A stretch of DNA of 22,467 bases from UBA4124 sp052034745 (GCA_052034745.1 JBPOIF010000038.1:1-22467); one strand, 5' to 3'. Positions 15,433-21,941 are shown, numbered from the stretch's first letter. The notes: generated from the sequence alone by a model not told the origin. A program made the numbers and translations.

Positions 15433-17352
15433 TTATATCAAATACACCGTTCCAAATCCTGCTTCTCCCTGTCTACTTTCGCGCTCGATGAGCTCTTCGG
15501 GGATATCGATGAGAAATTCGCTCGGCATACGAATGTCGCGCATACCAAATATAGTGCGGACGCTTGCATAGGTAAGGTAGAGCTTCTTGCGGGCACGAGT
15601 GAGCGCGACGTACATGAGGCGACGCTCTTCTTCCCCATCAGGACCTGTTTGCTTTGCGTCCCGTTCGTGAGGAAAGAGTCCTTGTTCGAGTCCTGTTACA
15701 AAGACGACGTTGAACTCAAGACCTTTTGCTGCATGGATGGTCATGAGTTTGACCCCGCGCGCTTGTTCGAGGTTGTCCTGGTCTGACATGAGCGTTGCTT
15801 CTTCGAGAAGCTTCTCTATCCCCTCAATTGCACCGAGGTGGTCATAGCGCACACCGAGGGTCACGAGTTCTTTGAGGTTTTCGAGGCGCTCTTCTCCATC
15901 AGGTTCGCTTTTGTATGAAGCATCAAGTTTGGTCTCCGTGATGATGTATTTGAGGAGGGCGCTCGCATTGTTTGACTCGGCAAACAATGCGATCTTTGAG
16001 AGGAGGTCAAAGTAGTGATCGACGGCAATTTTTGCTTTTCCAGAAAGTTCGGACTGCTCACCCGCAAAGACTTTTGCAATGGTTACCTTGCCGATACCTC
16101 GTGTCGGAGTGTTGATGGTGCGCTTGATATCAACGAGCGAATCAGGGTTGAGGGCTGCGCGTGCATACGAGAGTACTTCTTTCACTTCTTTTCGTTCAAA
16201 GAATCGTACCCCGAGTACTTGGTACGGGATACTGTAGGACAAAAATGCTTCTTCGAGTACACGAGATTGAAAGTTGGTCCGGAAGAGCACCGCAATCTCC
16301 TCAGGAGGAGTGCCTTGGTCGATATGCTCAATCGCTCGCTCAACGATAAAGTTCGCCTCGTCATTCTCATCGTAGGCGCTGTACTGACTGATGGTGTCAC
16401 CGTCAGCGTTGTTGGTAAAGAGTTCTTTTGGTGTACGAAAATTGTTCTTGGTGATGATCTCGTTTGCAGCAGCGATAACATTCTTTGTTGATCGATAGTT
16501 TTCACGAAGGACAATGACGGTTGCTTCTGGATAATCGCGCTCAAATTCCAATATGTTTTTTATATTTGCGCCGCGCCATGAATAGATACTCTGATCACTG
16601 TCCCCCACCACACAGATATTTTTGTGCGCACTTGCAAGTGACTTTGCGATGCGATACTGCACTTCATTGGTGTCTTGGTATTCGTCGATATGGATATAGC
16701 GCCACGTGTTGTGACACCACAGTCGAGCTTCTTCGTTTGTTTCGAGAAGGCACGCTGTTTCGATCAATAGATCATCAAAGTCGAGACCTTTTTGTTCTTT
16801 TTTTTGTGTAATGTATCGACTCCATATTCTGCCAGCGAGGCGGTAGTGAGGGTTTGGTTCGCTTTCGAGTTCCGCAGGAGTCTGCATCGCATTGGCTGCT
16901 TTACTGATGATGCTCTTGATCGCACGAGGGTCGTGCTCCTTTGGGTCGAGACCGAGTGCGTGAAAAGACTCTTTGATGAGAGACATCGTGTCTCCGTCGT
17001 CGAGGATGACAAAGTGTTTGAGGTGTCCTCCATGAGCTCCAAACTTTCGAAGGAGAAACACGCCAAGGCTATGAAAGGTACTGAGAAACGGGAGCTCTCC
17101 TTGGTGGGTAGTAAAAGGGATTTCTTCCATCATCTTTTGTACACGCTCGCGCATCTCTTTTGCTGCTTTGTTGGTGAAGGTCACCGCGAGTATTTGCGAA
17201 GGAGCAGTTCCTTCGGTGATGAGATGGCAGATGCGATGAACAATTGTTTTTGTCTTTCCTGCTCCCGCCCCCGCAACAATAAGGACAGGTCCCTCTGTCG
17301 AGAGCACTGCCTGGCGCTGAGCGTCATTTAACCCTTGGAGAAAATCAACCAT
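15433..17352 (-). CDS. UvrD/PcrA-type superfamily 1 DNA helicase
   Basis: 639 aa from the ATG at 17352 (MVDFLQGLNDAQRQAV). An ATP-driven 3'-5' DNA unwinding motor of repair and replication-restart pathways. All SF1A motifs are visible: Q motif LNDAQRQAV; motif I VAGAGAGKT; Ia LAVTFTNKAAKEM; II IHIDEYQDTN; III VVGDSDQSIYSWRGA; IV VLRENYRST; V LMTIHAAKGLEFNVVFV with LEQGLFPHERD; VI EERRLMYVALTRARKKLYL. It ends soon after motif VI (about 639 versus about 720 in PcrA/UvrD), so the protein-binding C-terminal tail is missing, consistent with a streamlined genome. TATACT ends 7 bases before the ATG. It is divergent from the M23 peptidase. Confidence 0.95.
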   Translation of the reverse strand: MVDFLQGLNDAQRQAVLSTEGPVLIVAGAGAGKTKTIVHRICHLITEGTAPSQILAVTFTNKAAKEMRERVQKMMEEIPFTTHQGELPFLSTFHSLGVFLLRKFGAHGGHLKHFVILDDGDTMSLIKESFHALGLDPKEHDPRAIKSIISKAANAMQTPAELESEPNPHYRLAGRIWSRYITQKKEQKGLDFDDLLIETACLLETNEEARLWCHNTWRYIHIDEYQDTNEVQYRIAKSLASAHKNICVVGDSDQSIYSWRGANIKNILEFERDYPEATVIVLRENYRSTKNVIAAANEIITKNNFRTPKELFTNNADGDTISQYSAYDENDEANFIVERAIEHIDQGTPPEEIAVLFRTNFQSRVLEEAFLSYSIPYQVLGVRFFERKEVKEVLSYARAALNPDSLVDIKRTINTPTRGIGKVTIAKVFAGEQSELSGKAKIAVDHYFDLLSKIALFAESNNASALLKYIITETKLDASYKSEPDGEERLENLKELVTLGVRYDHLGAIEGIEKLLEEATLMSDQDNLEQARGVKLMTIHAAKGLEFNVVFVTGLEQGLFPHERDAKQTGPDGEEERRLMYVALTRARKKLYLTYASVRTIFGMRDIRMPSEFLIDIPEELIERESRQGEAGFGTVYLI

Positions 17353-17358
17353 CAAGCA

Positions 17359-17364
17359 AGTATA
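17359..17364 (-). promoter_or_regulatory. -10 box of the helicase gene, leaderless arrangement
   Basis: TATACT ends 7 bases before the ATG. A TTGACA lies at 17390-17395 but is 25 bases away, too far for a normal -35; a CACAG/CTGTG inverted repeat lies between them (17370-17391). Confidence 0.45.
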
Positions 17365-17594
17365 AAGGCCACAGCCCAAAAAAGCACTGTGTCAAAAGTA
17401 AAACGAAAAAAGGAAATCATAATCTCAAAAAGCCCTTATAAAATAAGGATTTTAACTTATCCCATGGGTATTCAAATAGTCAAGAATTCTCAAAAACCCT
17501 TAAATAAAGGCTTTTTTCTATTGACAGACACCAGAGTGATTGTTTTGTAAACAAGGGGTAGATTCCCCTGTTATCATATGTCCTTGTAAACCCT
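17365..17594. other. Intergenic region between divergent helicase and peptidase genes
   Basis: AT-rich spacer holding two similar short hairpins: CCTTAT-AAA-ATAAGG (17434-17448) and CCTT-AAATA-AAGG within 17495-17520, the second followed by a T-run in the plus direction and the first by GCTTTTTG in the minus direction. A TTGACA follows at 17521. No credible gene is seen; a plus-strand frame of 71 codons overlaps the helicase start and looks fortuitous. Confidence 0.4.
17554..17577 (+). promoter_or_regulatory. Extended -10 promoter and operator-like repeat of the M23 gene
   Basis: TG-T-TATCAT (17569-17577) is an extended -10 about 18 bases before the ATG, giving a leader of about 11 bases. 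AGGGG-TAGATT-CCCCT (17554-17569) abuts it and could bind a regulator. Confidence 0.4.
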
Positions 17595-18728
17595 ATGTTA
17601 CCTAAAAGCACATCTGGAACCGCCAAGAAGAAGTTTGTTATCGTTCTTGGAGCGCTCCTTGCACTTAACGCAGCGGTTGCCCAGATGGTCACCGCTCAGA
17701 TTAGCAATGTCGCCGGCATTGGCCAACAGGTCAAAGACGAGCAGGTTGTTGTTGAAGAGGCGTCTGAGATAACCGATGAAACATCGGGCTCTGATGAGTT
17801 TGACGAGGCTTCTTCTATCTCTATATATACCGTTCAAAGCGGAGATACCCTTTCAGGGATTGCTCAAAAGTACGGGATCGCCCCAGATACTATCCGATGG
17901 GCAAATGAACTCCCAGGAGACAAGATAAAAGTAGGTCAGACCCTGGTCATCCTTCCGTTTAATGGGATTCAATACACAGTACAGAAGGGTGATTCTATGT
18001 ATGGAATCGCAAAGAAGTTTCAAGTTGATGCTGATGAAATCCTCTCATACAACGAGATAGACGACCCTGCAAAGATACAGCCAGGAATGGACCTCTTGAT
18101 TCCTGATGCAAAACCGCTTTCTGCTCCGAAAAAGGCACCTGCACCTGCTCCAAAGAAGGCCCCTGTCACCCCTGTCGCAAAACCTGTCGAAAAGGCTGCT
18201 CCTGCTGTATCTCAAACAACGTCAGCATTTCCTGAGGAAGATACCCATGACCACAGTGTAGACGATGCGAAACCCGTAACCCCTTCAGAGACAAAAGAGG
18301 ACAATGAACCAAAAGAACAGTCAGGCACCCACGGGCCGTTTGTTGTCCCTGCTCCAGGAAGTGTCGTCACACAAGGGTATCACGCAGTGAACGCCGTAGA
18401 CTTTGGGGCAAAGACGGGGTCCCCTATCCTTGCAGCCGCAGGAGGTACCGTTATTGTGGCAAAAGGGGGCTGTGCACTCGATGGAAACATGAAGAGTCGA
18501 TGTAATGGAGGGTTCGGTAACTTCATCGTCATTGCCCATGAAAATGGCATCCAGACACTCTATGCTCACCTCTCAAGTATCTCGGTCAGTGTCGGAGACT
18601 CAGTTGATCAAGGAGAAAAGATCGGCGGTATGGGCGATAGTGGAAAATCTTCAGGAACTCACCTTCACTTCGAAACACACGGAATCAAAAATCCATTTAC
18701 AAAATACAAGAAAGGAACTCAATTTTAA
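17595..18728 (+). CDS. LysM-LysM-M23 peptidoglycan endopeptidase
   Basis: 377 aa. Basic start and hydrophobic signal or anchor (14-34), acidic spacer (47-76), LysM 1 (78-121, YTVQSGDTLSGIAQKYGI), LysM 2 (127-170, YTVQKGDSMYGIAKKFQV), a Pro/Ala/Lys spacer (174-247), then an M23 zinc metallopeptidase domain (about 252-370). Zinc ligands: His263 and Asp269 (GYHAVNAVDFG), with the HLHFE motif (His358) and the catalytic His325 in YAHLSS. Two cysteines (293 and 303) flank a loop and may form a disulfide. It should cut peptide bridges of peptidoglycan during growth or division, with LysM domains holding it on the wall. Monocistronic with its own promoter and terminator. Confidence 0.94.
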   Translation: MLPKSTSGTAKKKFVIVLGALLALNAAVAQMVTAQISNVAGIGQQVKDEQVVVEEASEITDETSGSDEFDEASSISIYTVQSGDTLSGIAQKYGIAPDTIRWANELPGDKIKVGQTLVILPFNGIQYTVQKGDSMYGIAKKFQVDADEILSYNEIDDPAKIQPGMDLLIPDAKPLSAPKKAPAPAPKKAPVTPVAKPVEKAAPAVSQTTSAFPEEDTHDHSVDDAKPVTPSETKEDNEPKEQSGTHGPFVVPAPGSVVTQGYHAVNAVDFGAKTGSPILAAAGGTVIVAKGGCALDGNMKSRCNGGFGNFIVIAHENGIQTLYAHLSSISVSVGDSVDQGEKIGGMGDSGKSSGTHLHFETHGIKNPFTKYKKGTQF

Positions 18729-18756
18729 AAATCACCCTCAAACGAGGGTGATTTTT
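18727..18756 (+). terminator. Strong rho-independent terminator of the M23 gene
   Basis: Perfect 13-bp stem (18727-18739 with 18744-18756) and AAAC loop, ending in five T. The A-run at the 5' side makes it potentially bidirectional. It overlaps the stop codon. Confidence 0.9.
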
Positions 18757-18830
18757 GTAGGAGATATTGGATGTGCTCTTGCCTTCACAAAAAAATTGTT
18801 TCGTTTCGGTGAAAAATGAGTTTTCCACCG

Positions 18831-18859
18831 TTGTGACTCACCGATGATGCGAGTACTAT
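18831..18859 (+). promoter_or_regulatory. Promoter of the 215-aa gene
   Basis: TTGTGA (18831-18836), 17-base spacer, TACTAT (18854-18859). The predicted start near 18866 leaves a leader of about 50 bases. An imperfect hairpin (CGGTGAAAA / TTTTCCACCG, 18807-18830) abuts the -35. Confidence 0.6.
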
Positions 18860-18875
18860 GTAAAGAAATAAAGAC

Positions 18876-18896
18876 AAATCCCACCCGGGATTTTTT
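18876..18896 (+). terminator. Terminator-like hairpin in the leader of the 215-aa gene
   Basis: AAATCCC-ACCC-GGGATTT followed by further T lies between the predicted transcription start and the ATG 21 bases later. Its position suggests attenuation, or the end of a very short transcript. Confidence 0.45.
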
Positions 18897-18916
18897 GTTC
18901 ACTAAAAACACATGTT

Positions 18917-19564
18917 ATGCCACACCTTGGACTAACTACGTCAAAGGAAAAGGTGCATTTTAACGGAGGAGCTACACCAGAGGATCTAGTACCAAAGAAC
19001 CAGATAGTGTGCTGGGAATTTCTTTTCAAGAAAAAGAGCATTGAGTATATTCAAAACAAGCTCAATGATGGATTGGTTCAAGGGAGAAAGGTTGTTATTG
19101 TTCCGGCAAATAATCAAAAAGTTTTTTCAGAATCGGTTGTTTTAAATCCTCACAAGTCAGAAAGCGTGCTTACTGCCATCAGAGTCGTACTACCTCAGAA
19201 AATGGCCGGGTACGATGTGGTTGTGAAACCGCTTGAAGAAAACACCGCTCTTCCCCAAGAGAACCCCCCTGTTGTTCCTCGGCAAAAAAAAGCACTTTCT
19301 GAAAAGGAAGTGTACTGCTTCGAAACCCTTTTTGGAGGGAAAAATATTAAAACTATTGAAGATGTTTTAAATATCATTTGGCTTCCACCTTCACACAAGG
19401 CGATTATTATCCCTTCTGCCTGCGAGGTCGTGTTGTATAACCCAAAGGAACCTGAGAGTCTTGTGGTCAATACCCAAGAACTGCTCGAGCAACTCAATAG
19501 CTGGTTTACTATTGAATTGATCGCAGCAGAAAGCTCAAAGTTTTCTCTGATGGAGGCGATATAA
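18917..19564 (+). CDS. Hypothetical protein with tandem duplicated domain
   Basis: 215 aa, soluble, no signal peptide. Two copies of a domain of about 75 residues are visible: residues 29-104 (QIVCWEFLFKKKSIEYIQ, GRKVVIVPANNQ, VVLNPHKSESVL) and 130-203 (EVYCFETLFGGKNIKTIE, SHKAIIIPSACE, VVLYNPKEPESLV). Each copy holds a Cys-aromatic-Glu start, an I-E helix, a VIVP/IIIP strand, and an NP.(K).ES turn. A Pro/Gln linker (105-125) joins them. Similar spacing with divergent residues indicates an old internal duplication. No family recognised. The gene has its own promoter, a leader hairpin and a strong terminator, so it is likely expressed and regulated alone. Confidence 0.8.
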   Translation: MPHLGLTTSKEKVHFNGGATPEDLVPKNQIVCWEFLFKKKSIEYIQNKLNDGLVQGRKVVIVPANNQKVFSESVVLNPHKSESVLTAIRVVLPQKMAGYDVVVKPLEENTALPQENPPVVPRQKKALSEKEVYCFETLFGGKNIKTIEDVLNIIWLPPSHKAIIIPSACEVVLYNPKEPESLVVNTQELLEQLNSWFTIELIAAESSKFSLMEAI

Positions 19565-19586
19565 AATGTTTTTATATTTTTCCTGT

Positions 19587-19617
19587 AAGGTCACGCGTAC
19601 AATGCGTGACCTTTTTT
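19587..19617 (+). terminator. Rho-independent terminator of the 215-aa gene
   Basis: AAGGTCACGC - GTACAAT - GCGTGACCTT, a perfect 10-bp stem running into six T. Confidence 0.9.
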
Positions 19618-19685
19618 ATTTTAGAAAAAAGAGCGGTGCTCGTAGTCACACAATCAATCCACGAAATTCGCGTTCTGAATAATGT

Positions 19686-19711
19686 GGGCGATTTTACAAA
19701 TAGGCTCGCCC
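19686..19711. other. Hairpin at the convergent gene border
   Basis: GGGCGA / TCGCCC with a 14-base loop lies between the convergent 215-aa and 108-aa genes. On the plus strand it is followed by a T/C-rich tract (TTTCTCCTTTTTAT), so it may be a back-up terminator. Confidence 0.35.
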
Positions 19712-19721
19712 TTTCTCCTTT

Positions 19722-20048
19722 TTATATATCATCAAAGTTATTGAACTCGGTCGAAATTCTCCCTTTTGATCCTGCTTCGCCAAACAACTTCCGACCATAC
19801 TCAATCCGGTAAAGGATTTTGTCGGTATGGATGCTTATGGCAAATCGAAGAGCATCGTAAAAGAATTTTTTGTATCCAGGATCTGTCTTGATACGTTCGG
19901 CTCCGAGGTGTTTTTTGAGAACCTCCCGGGTCCTTTTTTCAAAAGGTATCTTTACTGTGTCAGGTTCTTTTACTTCAGCTTGTATATCTTTATAGATTGC
20001 GGGCCAAAGTTTTTTTACTTCTGTGTCTGGGAAGGTAATATCTTGCAT
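19722..20048 (-). CDS. Hypothetical 108-aa protein
   Basis: A soluble, Lys/Glu-rich protein starting MQDITFPDTEVKKLWPAIYK. Two helical regions (KRTREVLKKHLGAERIK; YKKFFYDALRFAISIHTDKI) are followed by a basic turn RIEYGRKLFGEAG and a polar end. No signal peptide, cysteine or known motif. It is the last gene of the small-gene array, preceded by one of the two identical 86-bp modules, whose conserved GTTCATTTAAAAA ends 14 bases before the ATG at 20048. There is no Shine-Dalgarno. No family recognised. Confidence 0.7.
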   Translation of the reverse strand: MQDITFPDTEVKKLWPAIYKDIQAEVKEPDTVKIPFEKRTREVLKKHLGAERIKTDPGYKKFFYDALRFAISIHTDKILYRIEYGRKLFGEAGSKGRISTEFNNFDDI

Positions 20049-20054
20049 ATATTG

Positions 20055-20140
20055 ATTTTTTAAATGAACAATTCTGTTTCCTATTTTGAAAATTCAACCG
20101 AAGTTAAATTTTCAAAAAGGGAGGCAAGTAGAAACTTGCC
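20055..20140 (-). repeat. Intergenic leader module, copy 1
   Basis: On the minus strand, in order: hairpin 1 GGCAAG-TTTCTA-CTTGCC (20123-20140) followed by TCCCTTTTT, like a terminator; hairpin 2, a 13-bp stem with TTCG tetraloop (20086-20115); then AAATAGGAAACAG and TTGTTCATTTAAAAAAT leading to the 108-aa start. Identical over 86 bp to the module at 21431-21516. Confidence 0.85.
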
Positions 20141-20153
20141 GCGTTTTGATTTG

Positions 20154-20232
20154 TTTCAGTTTCAAGAAGTTTTCTCTCCTTAGCCAGAGACGTAGATCAA
20201 ATCCCTTGATCTAGTTTCGTTTGGACTTTTCC
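20154..20232 (-). repeat. Post-gene repeat element B, copy 1
   Basis: Minus strand: GGAAAAGTCCAAAC, hairpin TAGATCAA-GGGAT-TTGATCTA (20193-20213), then CTGGCTAAGGAGA and CTTGAAACTGAAA. It starts 18 bases after the 97-aa stop. The second copy is at 20852-20931. Confidence 0.65.
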
Positions 20233-20249
20233 TGAGAGGCAAACCAGAC

Positions 20250-20543
20250 CTAAATGATCGGAAGGCCGAGGTTTTCACGAAAGAGGTTTTTAATCTCTTC
20301 ATTACTCATCTCTGCTTTCGGTTTCTCTAAGCCCACCCAGAGGGTACTCGCGTCCCGCGGGAACCTGTCATGTAAATGACCGTAGCTTACTTGCAATTTC
20401 TTGCTTTCAACCTGAGCTTTTACATGATTGATTCTCGACTGGCAGATACTGCAGTGCCCTTGTTCGGCTACTTCAAAATAGAGCTTGCCATCGAATTCCA
20501 CGATCTCGCGACCGGTTTGCCATCCCCGTAGAGATACAAACAT
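20250..20543 (-). CDS. CSICQSR-motif small protein A
   Basis: 97 aa from the ATG at 20543; the frame is open further upstream but that part reads through the leader hairpin. Key segment: DGKLYFEVAEQGHCSICQSR (residues about 19-38), then INHVKAQ, a His-rich part YGHLHDRF, and a helical end MSNEEIKNLFRENLGLP. The CxxC with nearby His could bind a metal or be redox-active, but this is not shown. It is paralogous to the 92-aa protein at 21625-21903 (shared GKL-aromatic, H/D-CSICQSR-I/V, and ELG-like C-terminus). No signal peptide. Preceded by a leader module and followed by element B. Confidence 0.72.
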   Translation of the reverse strand: MFVSLRGWQTGREIVEFDGKLYFEVAEQGHCSICQSRINHVKAQVESKKLQVSYGHLHDRFPRDASTLWVGLEKPKAEMSNEEIKNLFRENLGLPII

Positions 20544-20555
20544 GTTAAAAGAATA

Positions 20556-20644
20556 TTTTAAATGAACAAAAAAATCTCTACAAAACCACAAAAACTGTTT
20601 ATGGTTTTGATAAAGAGGAGAAGTTGGCCAAACCTACTTCTCCT
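20556..20644 (-). repeat. Intergenic leader module, copy 4 (diverged)
   Basis: Same layout with different sequence: hairpin 1 AGGAGAAGT / ACTTCTCCT (20616-20644), then CTCTTTAT; hairpin 2 CAAAACCATAAA / TTTGTGGTTTTG (20581-20609, 12 bp, loop of 5); then TAGAGA, TTTGTTCATTTAAAA and the 97-aa start 20 bases on. Confidence 0.7.
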
Positions 20645-20851
20645 TTGTGTACTTAATTCGTTTTTTACAAAAACATGGTTGATGTACACCCACCCATTCC
20701 AGAAAAGTATTAGTTATCAAAGTTAGCATACTCACTGGAGCTCATTTAATATTTTTGGAACTAATTACAAATTATTTTTTCTGTTTCGCCCTTTTGGGCT
20801 CTTCAGTCGAGACACACCTCGAGACAGAAGGACGAAGAATCGTCCAATTTT
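20645..20851. other. Gene-free stretch with short hairpins
   Basis: No frame above about 15 codons on the minus strand. It holds GGACGA-TTCT-TCGTCC and GCCC-AAAA-GGGC followed by GAAACAGAAAAAAT, echoing the GGAAACAG of the leader modules, and a tiny frame MSSSEYANFDN (starting about 20744). It may be a decayed unit or a non-coding RNA. Confidence 0.4.
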
Positions 20852-20931
20852 TTTCAGTTTCAAGAGGTTGTTTCCCCTTAGCCAGCAGTGCTCGATACTA
20901 TTATTCTCGCTCACTTTGTTTGGACTTTTCC
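20852..20931 (-). repeat. Post-gene repeat element B, copy 2
   Basis: Shares GGAAAAGTCCAAAC, CTGGCTAAGG and TCTTGAAACTGAAA with copy 1, but the hairpin sequence differs (AGTGAGCGA / TCGAGCACT with a tandem G-A mismatch, 20887-20915). It overlaps the last ten codons of the lipoprotein gene. Confidence 0.65.
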
Positions 20932-21212
20932 GTAGTATCACGTCTCAACAGCGGTGTCGCAAAGTTTTCGATGGTTCTGATATCAATCGATACAGAGTCT
21001 CCTCTGAAACGAATTTTACCAGTATTCCCTACGAGTTTTGCGCGCACATCAGCAATCCCGTCACCGGTGGTGTCTGCCTGAACAAAATTACCGTCAAGGT
21101 AGTGTTCAGTCGCAATTACTGCACCACTTACATAACGCTTGTGCTTGTTTTCAAGCTGTTCGCATGATGACAAAAATACTACTGCGATGAAGAACAAAAA
21201 AACAAATCTCAT
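20901..21212 (-). CDS. Small lipoprotein with calcium-loop-like motif
   Basis: 103 aa from the ATG at 21212. The N-terminus MRFVFLFFIAVVFLSSC is a lipoprotein signal peptide with lipobox LSSC (Cys17), predicting lipid anchoring outside the membrane. The mature part holds DTTGDGIADV, a D-x-T-x-D-G-x-x-D calcium-loop-like motif, followed by short beta-strand-like segments (KIRFRGDSVSIDIRTI). The frame also continues upstream to a TTG inside the leader module, which is unlikely to be used because it would spoil the signal peptide. The last residues (TEKSKQSERE) are encoded within repeat element B. It is the only obviously exported product of the small-gene array. Confidence 0.78.
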   Translation of the reverse strand: MRFVFLFFIAVVFLSSCEQLENKHKRYVSGAVIATEHYLDGNFVQADTTGDGIADVRAKLVGNTGKIRFRGDSVSIDIRTIENFATPLLRRDTTEKSKQSERE

Positions 21213-21220
21213 ACATAAAG

Positions 21221-21305
21221 GTTTTTGAATGAACAAAATTGTTTCCTATTTTGAAACCACCAATTAGTTGATAGTTTCAAAAAGGGAGGCAAGCAAAAGC
21301 TTGCC
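21221..21305 (-). repeat. Intergenic leader module, copy 3 (diverged)
   Basis: Hairpin 1 GGCAAGC-TTTT-GCTTGCC (21288-21305) then TCCCTTTTT; hairpin 2 again 13 bp with a 4-base loop (21251-21280) but with compensatory changes relative to copy 1; then AAATAGGAAACA and TTTTGTTCATTCAAAAA before the lipoprotein start. Confidence 0.8.
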
Positions 21306-21430
21306 AGGTGATTGTAGTTTTTAGCGAGACTCTCGCATGTAGGATGAACTCCCAGCTGATCAGGCTGTTGAAACCTTGTTAGTTTGCACTAGCAAACTCT
21401 GTCACGGGCACGTCTTACATTCATAGTGTA
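21306..21430 (-). other. Orphan unit: leader module with no real gene behind it
   Basis: The 125 bases after the identical module copy 2 hold only an 11-codon frame (MNVRRARDRVC). They contain clear hairpins: AGTTTGC-TAGT-GCAAACT (21381-21398) and GCGAG-AGT-CTCGC (21324-21336). This could be a small structured RNA or the remains of a lost gene. Confidence 0.45.
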
Positions 21431-21516
21431 ATTTTTTAAATGAACAATTCTGTTTCCTATTTTGAAAATTCAACCGAAGTTAAATTTTCAAAAAGGGAGG
21501 CAAGTAGAAACTTGCC
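21431..21516 (-). repeat. Intergenic leader module, copy 2
   Basis: All 86 bases match copy 1 at 20055-20140, including hairpin 1 (21499-21516) and hairpin 2 (21462-21491). The neighbouring sequences on both sides are unrelated, so the repeated unit is the module itself. Confidence 0.85.
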
Positions 21517-21624
21517 AGCTTGTGAGGTTCTGCTCCCTCGAGGCTCTCCATTGTTACGAACAACGGGGACAAAACGCATACTCATCGCGATCGCGAATTC
21601 CTCAAGAGTGTGAGGTTCGGCGGG
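21517..21624. other. Spacer after the 92-aa gene
   Basis: Short region with a perfect 12-base palindrome TCGCGATCGCGA (21585-21596) and a small stem TTGTT-ACG-AACAA. A 42-codon minus frame runs from here through the leader module, but it would translate both hairpins and is not credited. Confidence 0.4.
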
Positions 21625-21903
21625 CTACACAGCAGACACTGCTACTCCCAGTATCTCCTGCAAGTACTCGGGGATACCCTTTCCCTGCGGAGGCATTGGA
21701 AGACCAATGTCAACCACGTCCCGGTTTGCATCAGCAAACACTGTGTGATCTATTCGACCACGATGCAGTGCACTACTGACAAACCTGACGCGTGATTGAC
21801 ATATCGAGCAGTCGATGTGCCCCTTGGAGACCTGGAGGAAGAGTTTCCCTTCCTTTTCCCAGATACTTCTAGGGTTTGCCCAATCGGCAATTTGGACTCT
21901 CAT
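21625..21903 (-). CDS. CSICQSR-motif small protein B
   Basis: 92 aa from the ATG at 21903. Shares with the 97-aa protein the opening Trp-containing segment (IADWANPRSIWE), EGKLFLQVSKGHIDCSICQSR (about 19-38), and a C-terminal IPEYLQEILGV. Between them lie SSALHRGRIDHTVFADANRD and a Pro-rich turn GLPMPPQGKG. The CxxC plus nearby His/Asp may be a metal or redox site; unproven. Its ATG overlaps the stop of a 13-codon upstream frame as ATGA, a classic translational-coupling layout. Unlike most array genes it has no leader module directly before it. More GC-rich than its paralogue. Confidence 0.72.
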   Translation of the reverse strand: MRVQIADWANPRSIWEKEGKLFLQVSKGHIDCSICQSRVRFVSSALHRGRIDHTVFADANRDVVDIGLPMPPQGKGIPEYLQEILGVAVSAV

Positions 21904-21941
21904 AAGCAATCCAATTTGTTGGCAATTTTACTTTTAGGCAT
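21900..21941 (-). CDS. Possible 13-aa leader peptide upstream of protein B
   Basis: Encodes MPKSKIANKLDCL and ends by ATGA overlap with the 92-aa start. It has AGGAG (21948-21952) 6 bases before its ATG, a canonical ribosome site in a window where such sites are nearly absent. A stem CTGCC / GGCAG lies just upstream. It may simply load ribosomes for the coupled gene. Confidence 0.35.
   Translation of the reverse strand: MPKSKIANKLDCL

Noticed and set aside
16792..17331. Plus-strand frame of 179 codons antisense to the helicase
   Set aside because: The opposite strand encodes conserved helicase motifs I to II; this frame shows no recognisable domain.
17335..17550. Plus-strand 71-codon frame over the helicase start
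   Set aside because: It begins inside the helicase coding region, covers its promoter and runs into hairpins; Lys-rich composition reflects AT-rich DNA.
20544..20591. 113-aa version of the CSICQSR protein A from 20591
   Set aside because: The extra residues are encoded by the repeated leader and hairpin 2, so the ATG at 20543 is preferred.
20755..21081. Plus-strand 108-codon frame across the lipoprotein gene
   Set aside because: The minus strand has a clear lipoprotein signal and a calcium-loop motif; the plus frame has no convincing features.
21569..21624. 42-codon minus frame entering the leader module from the left of protein B
   Set aside because: It would be translated through both hairpins, and shared residues with copy 1 follow trivially from the identical DNA.
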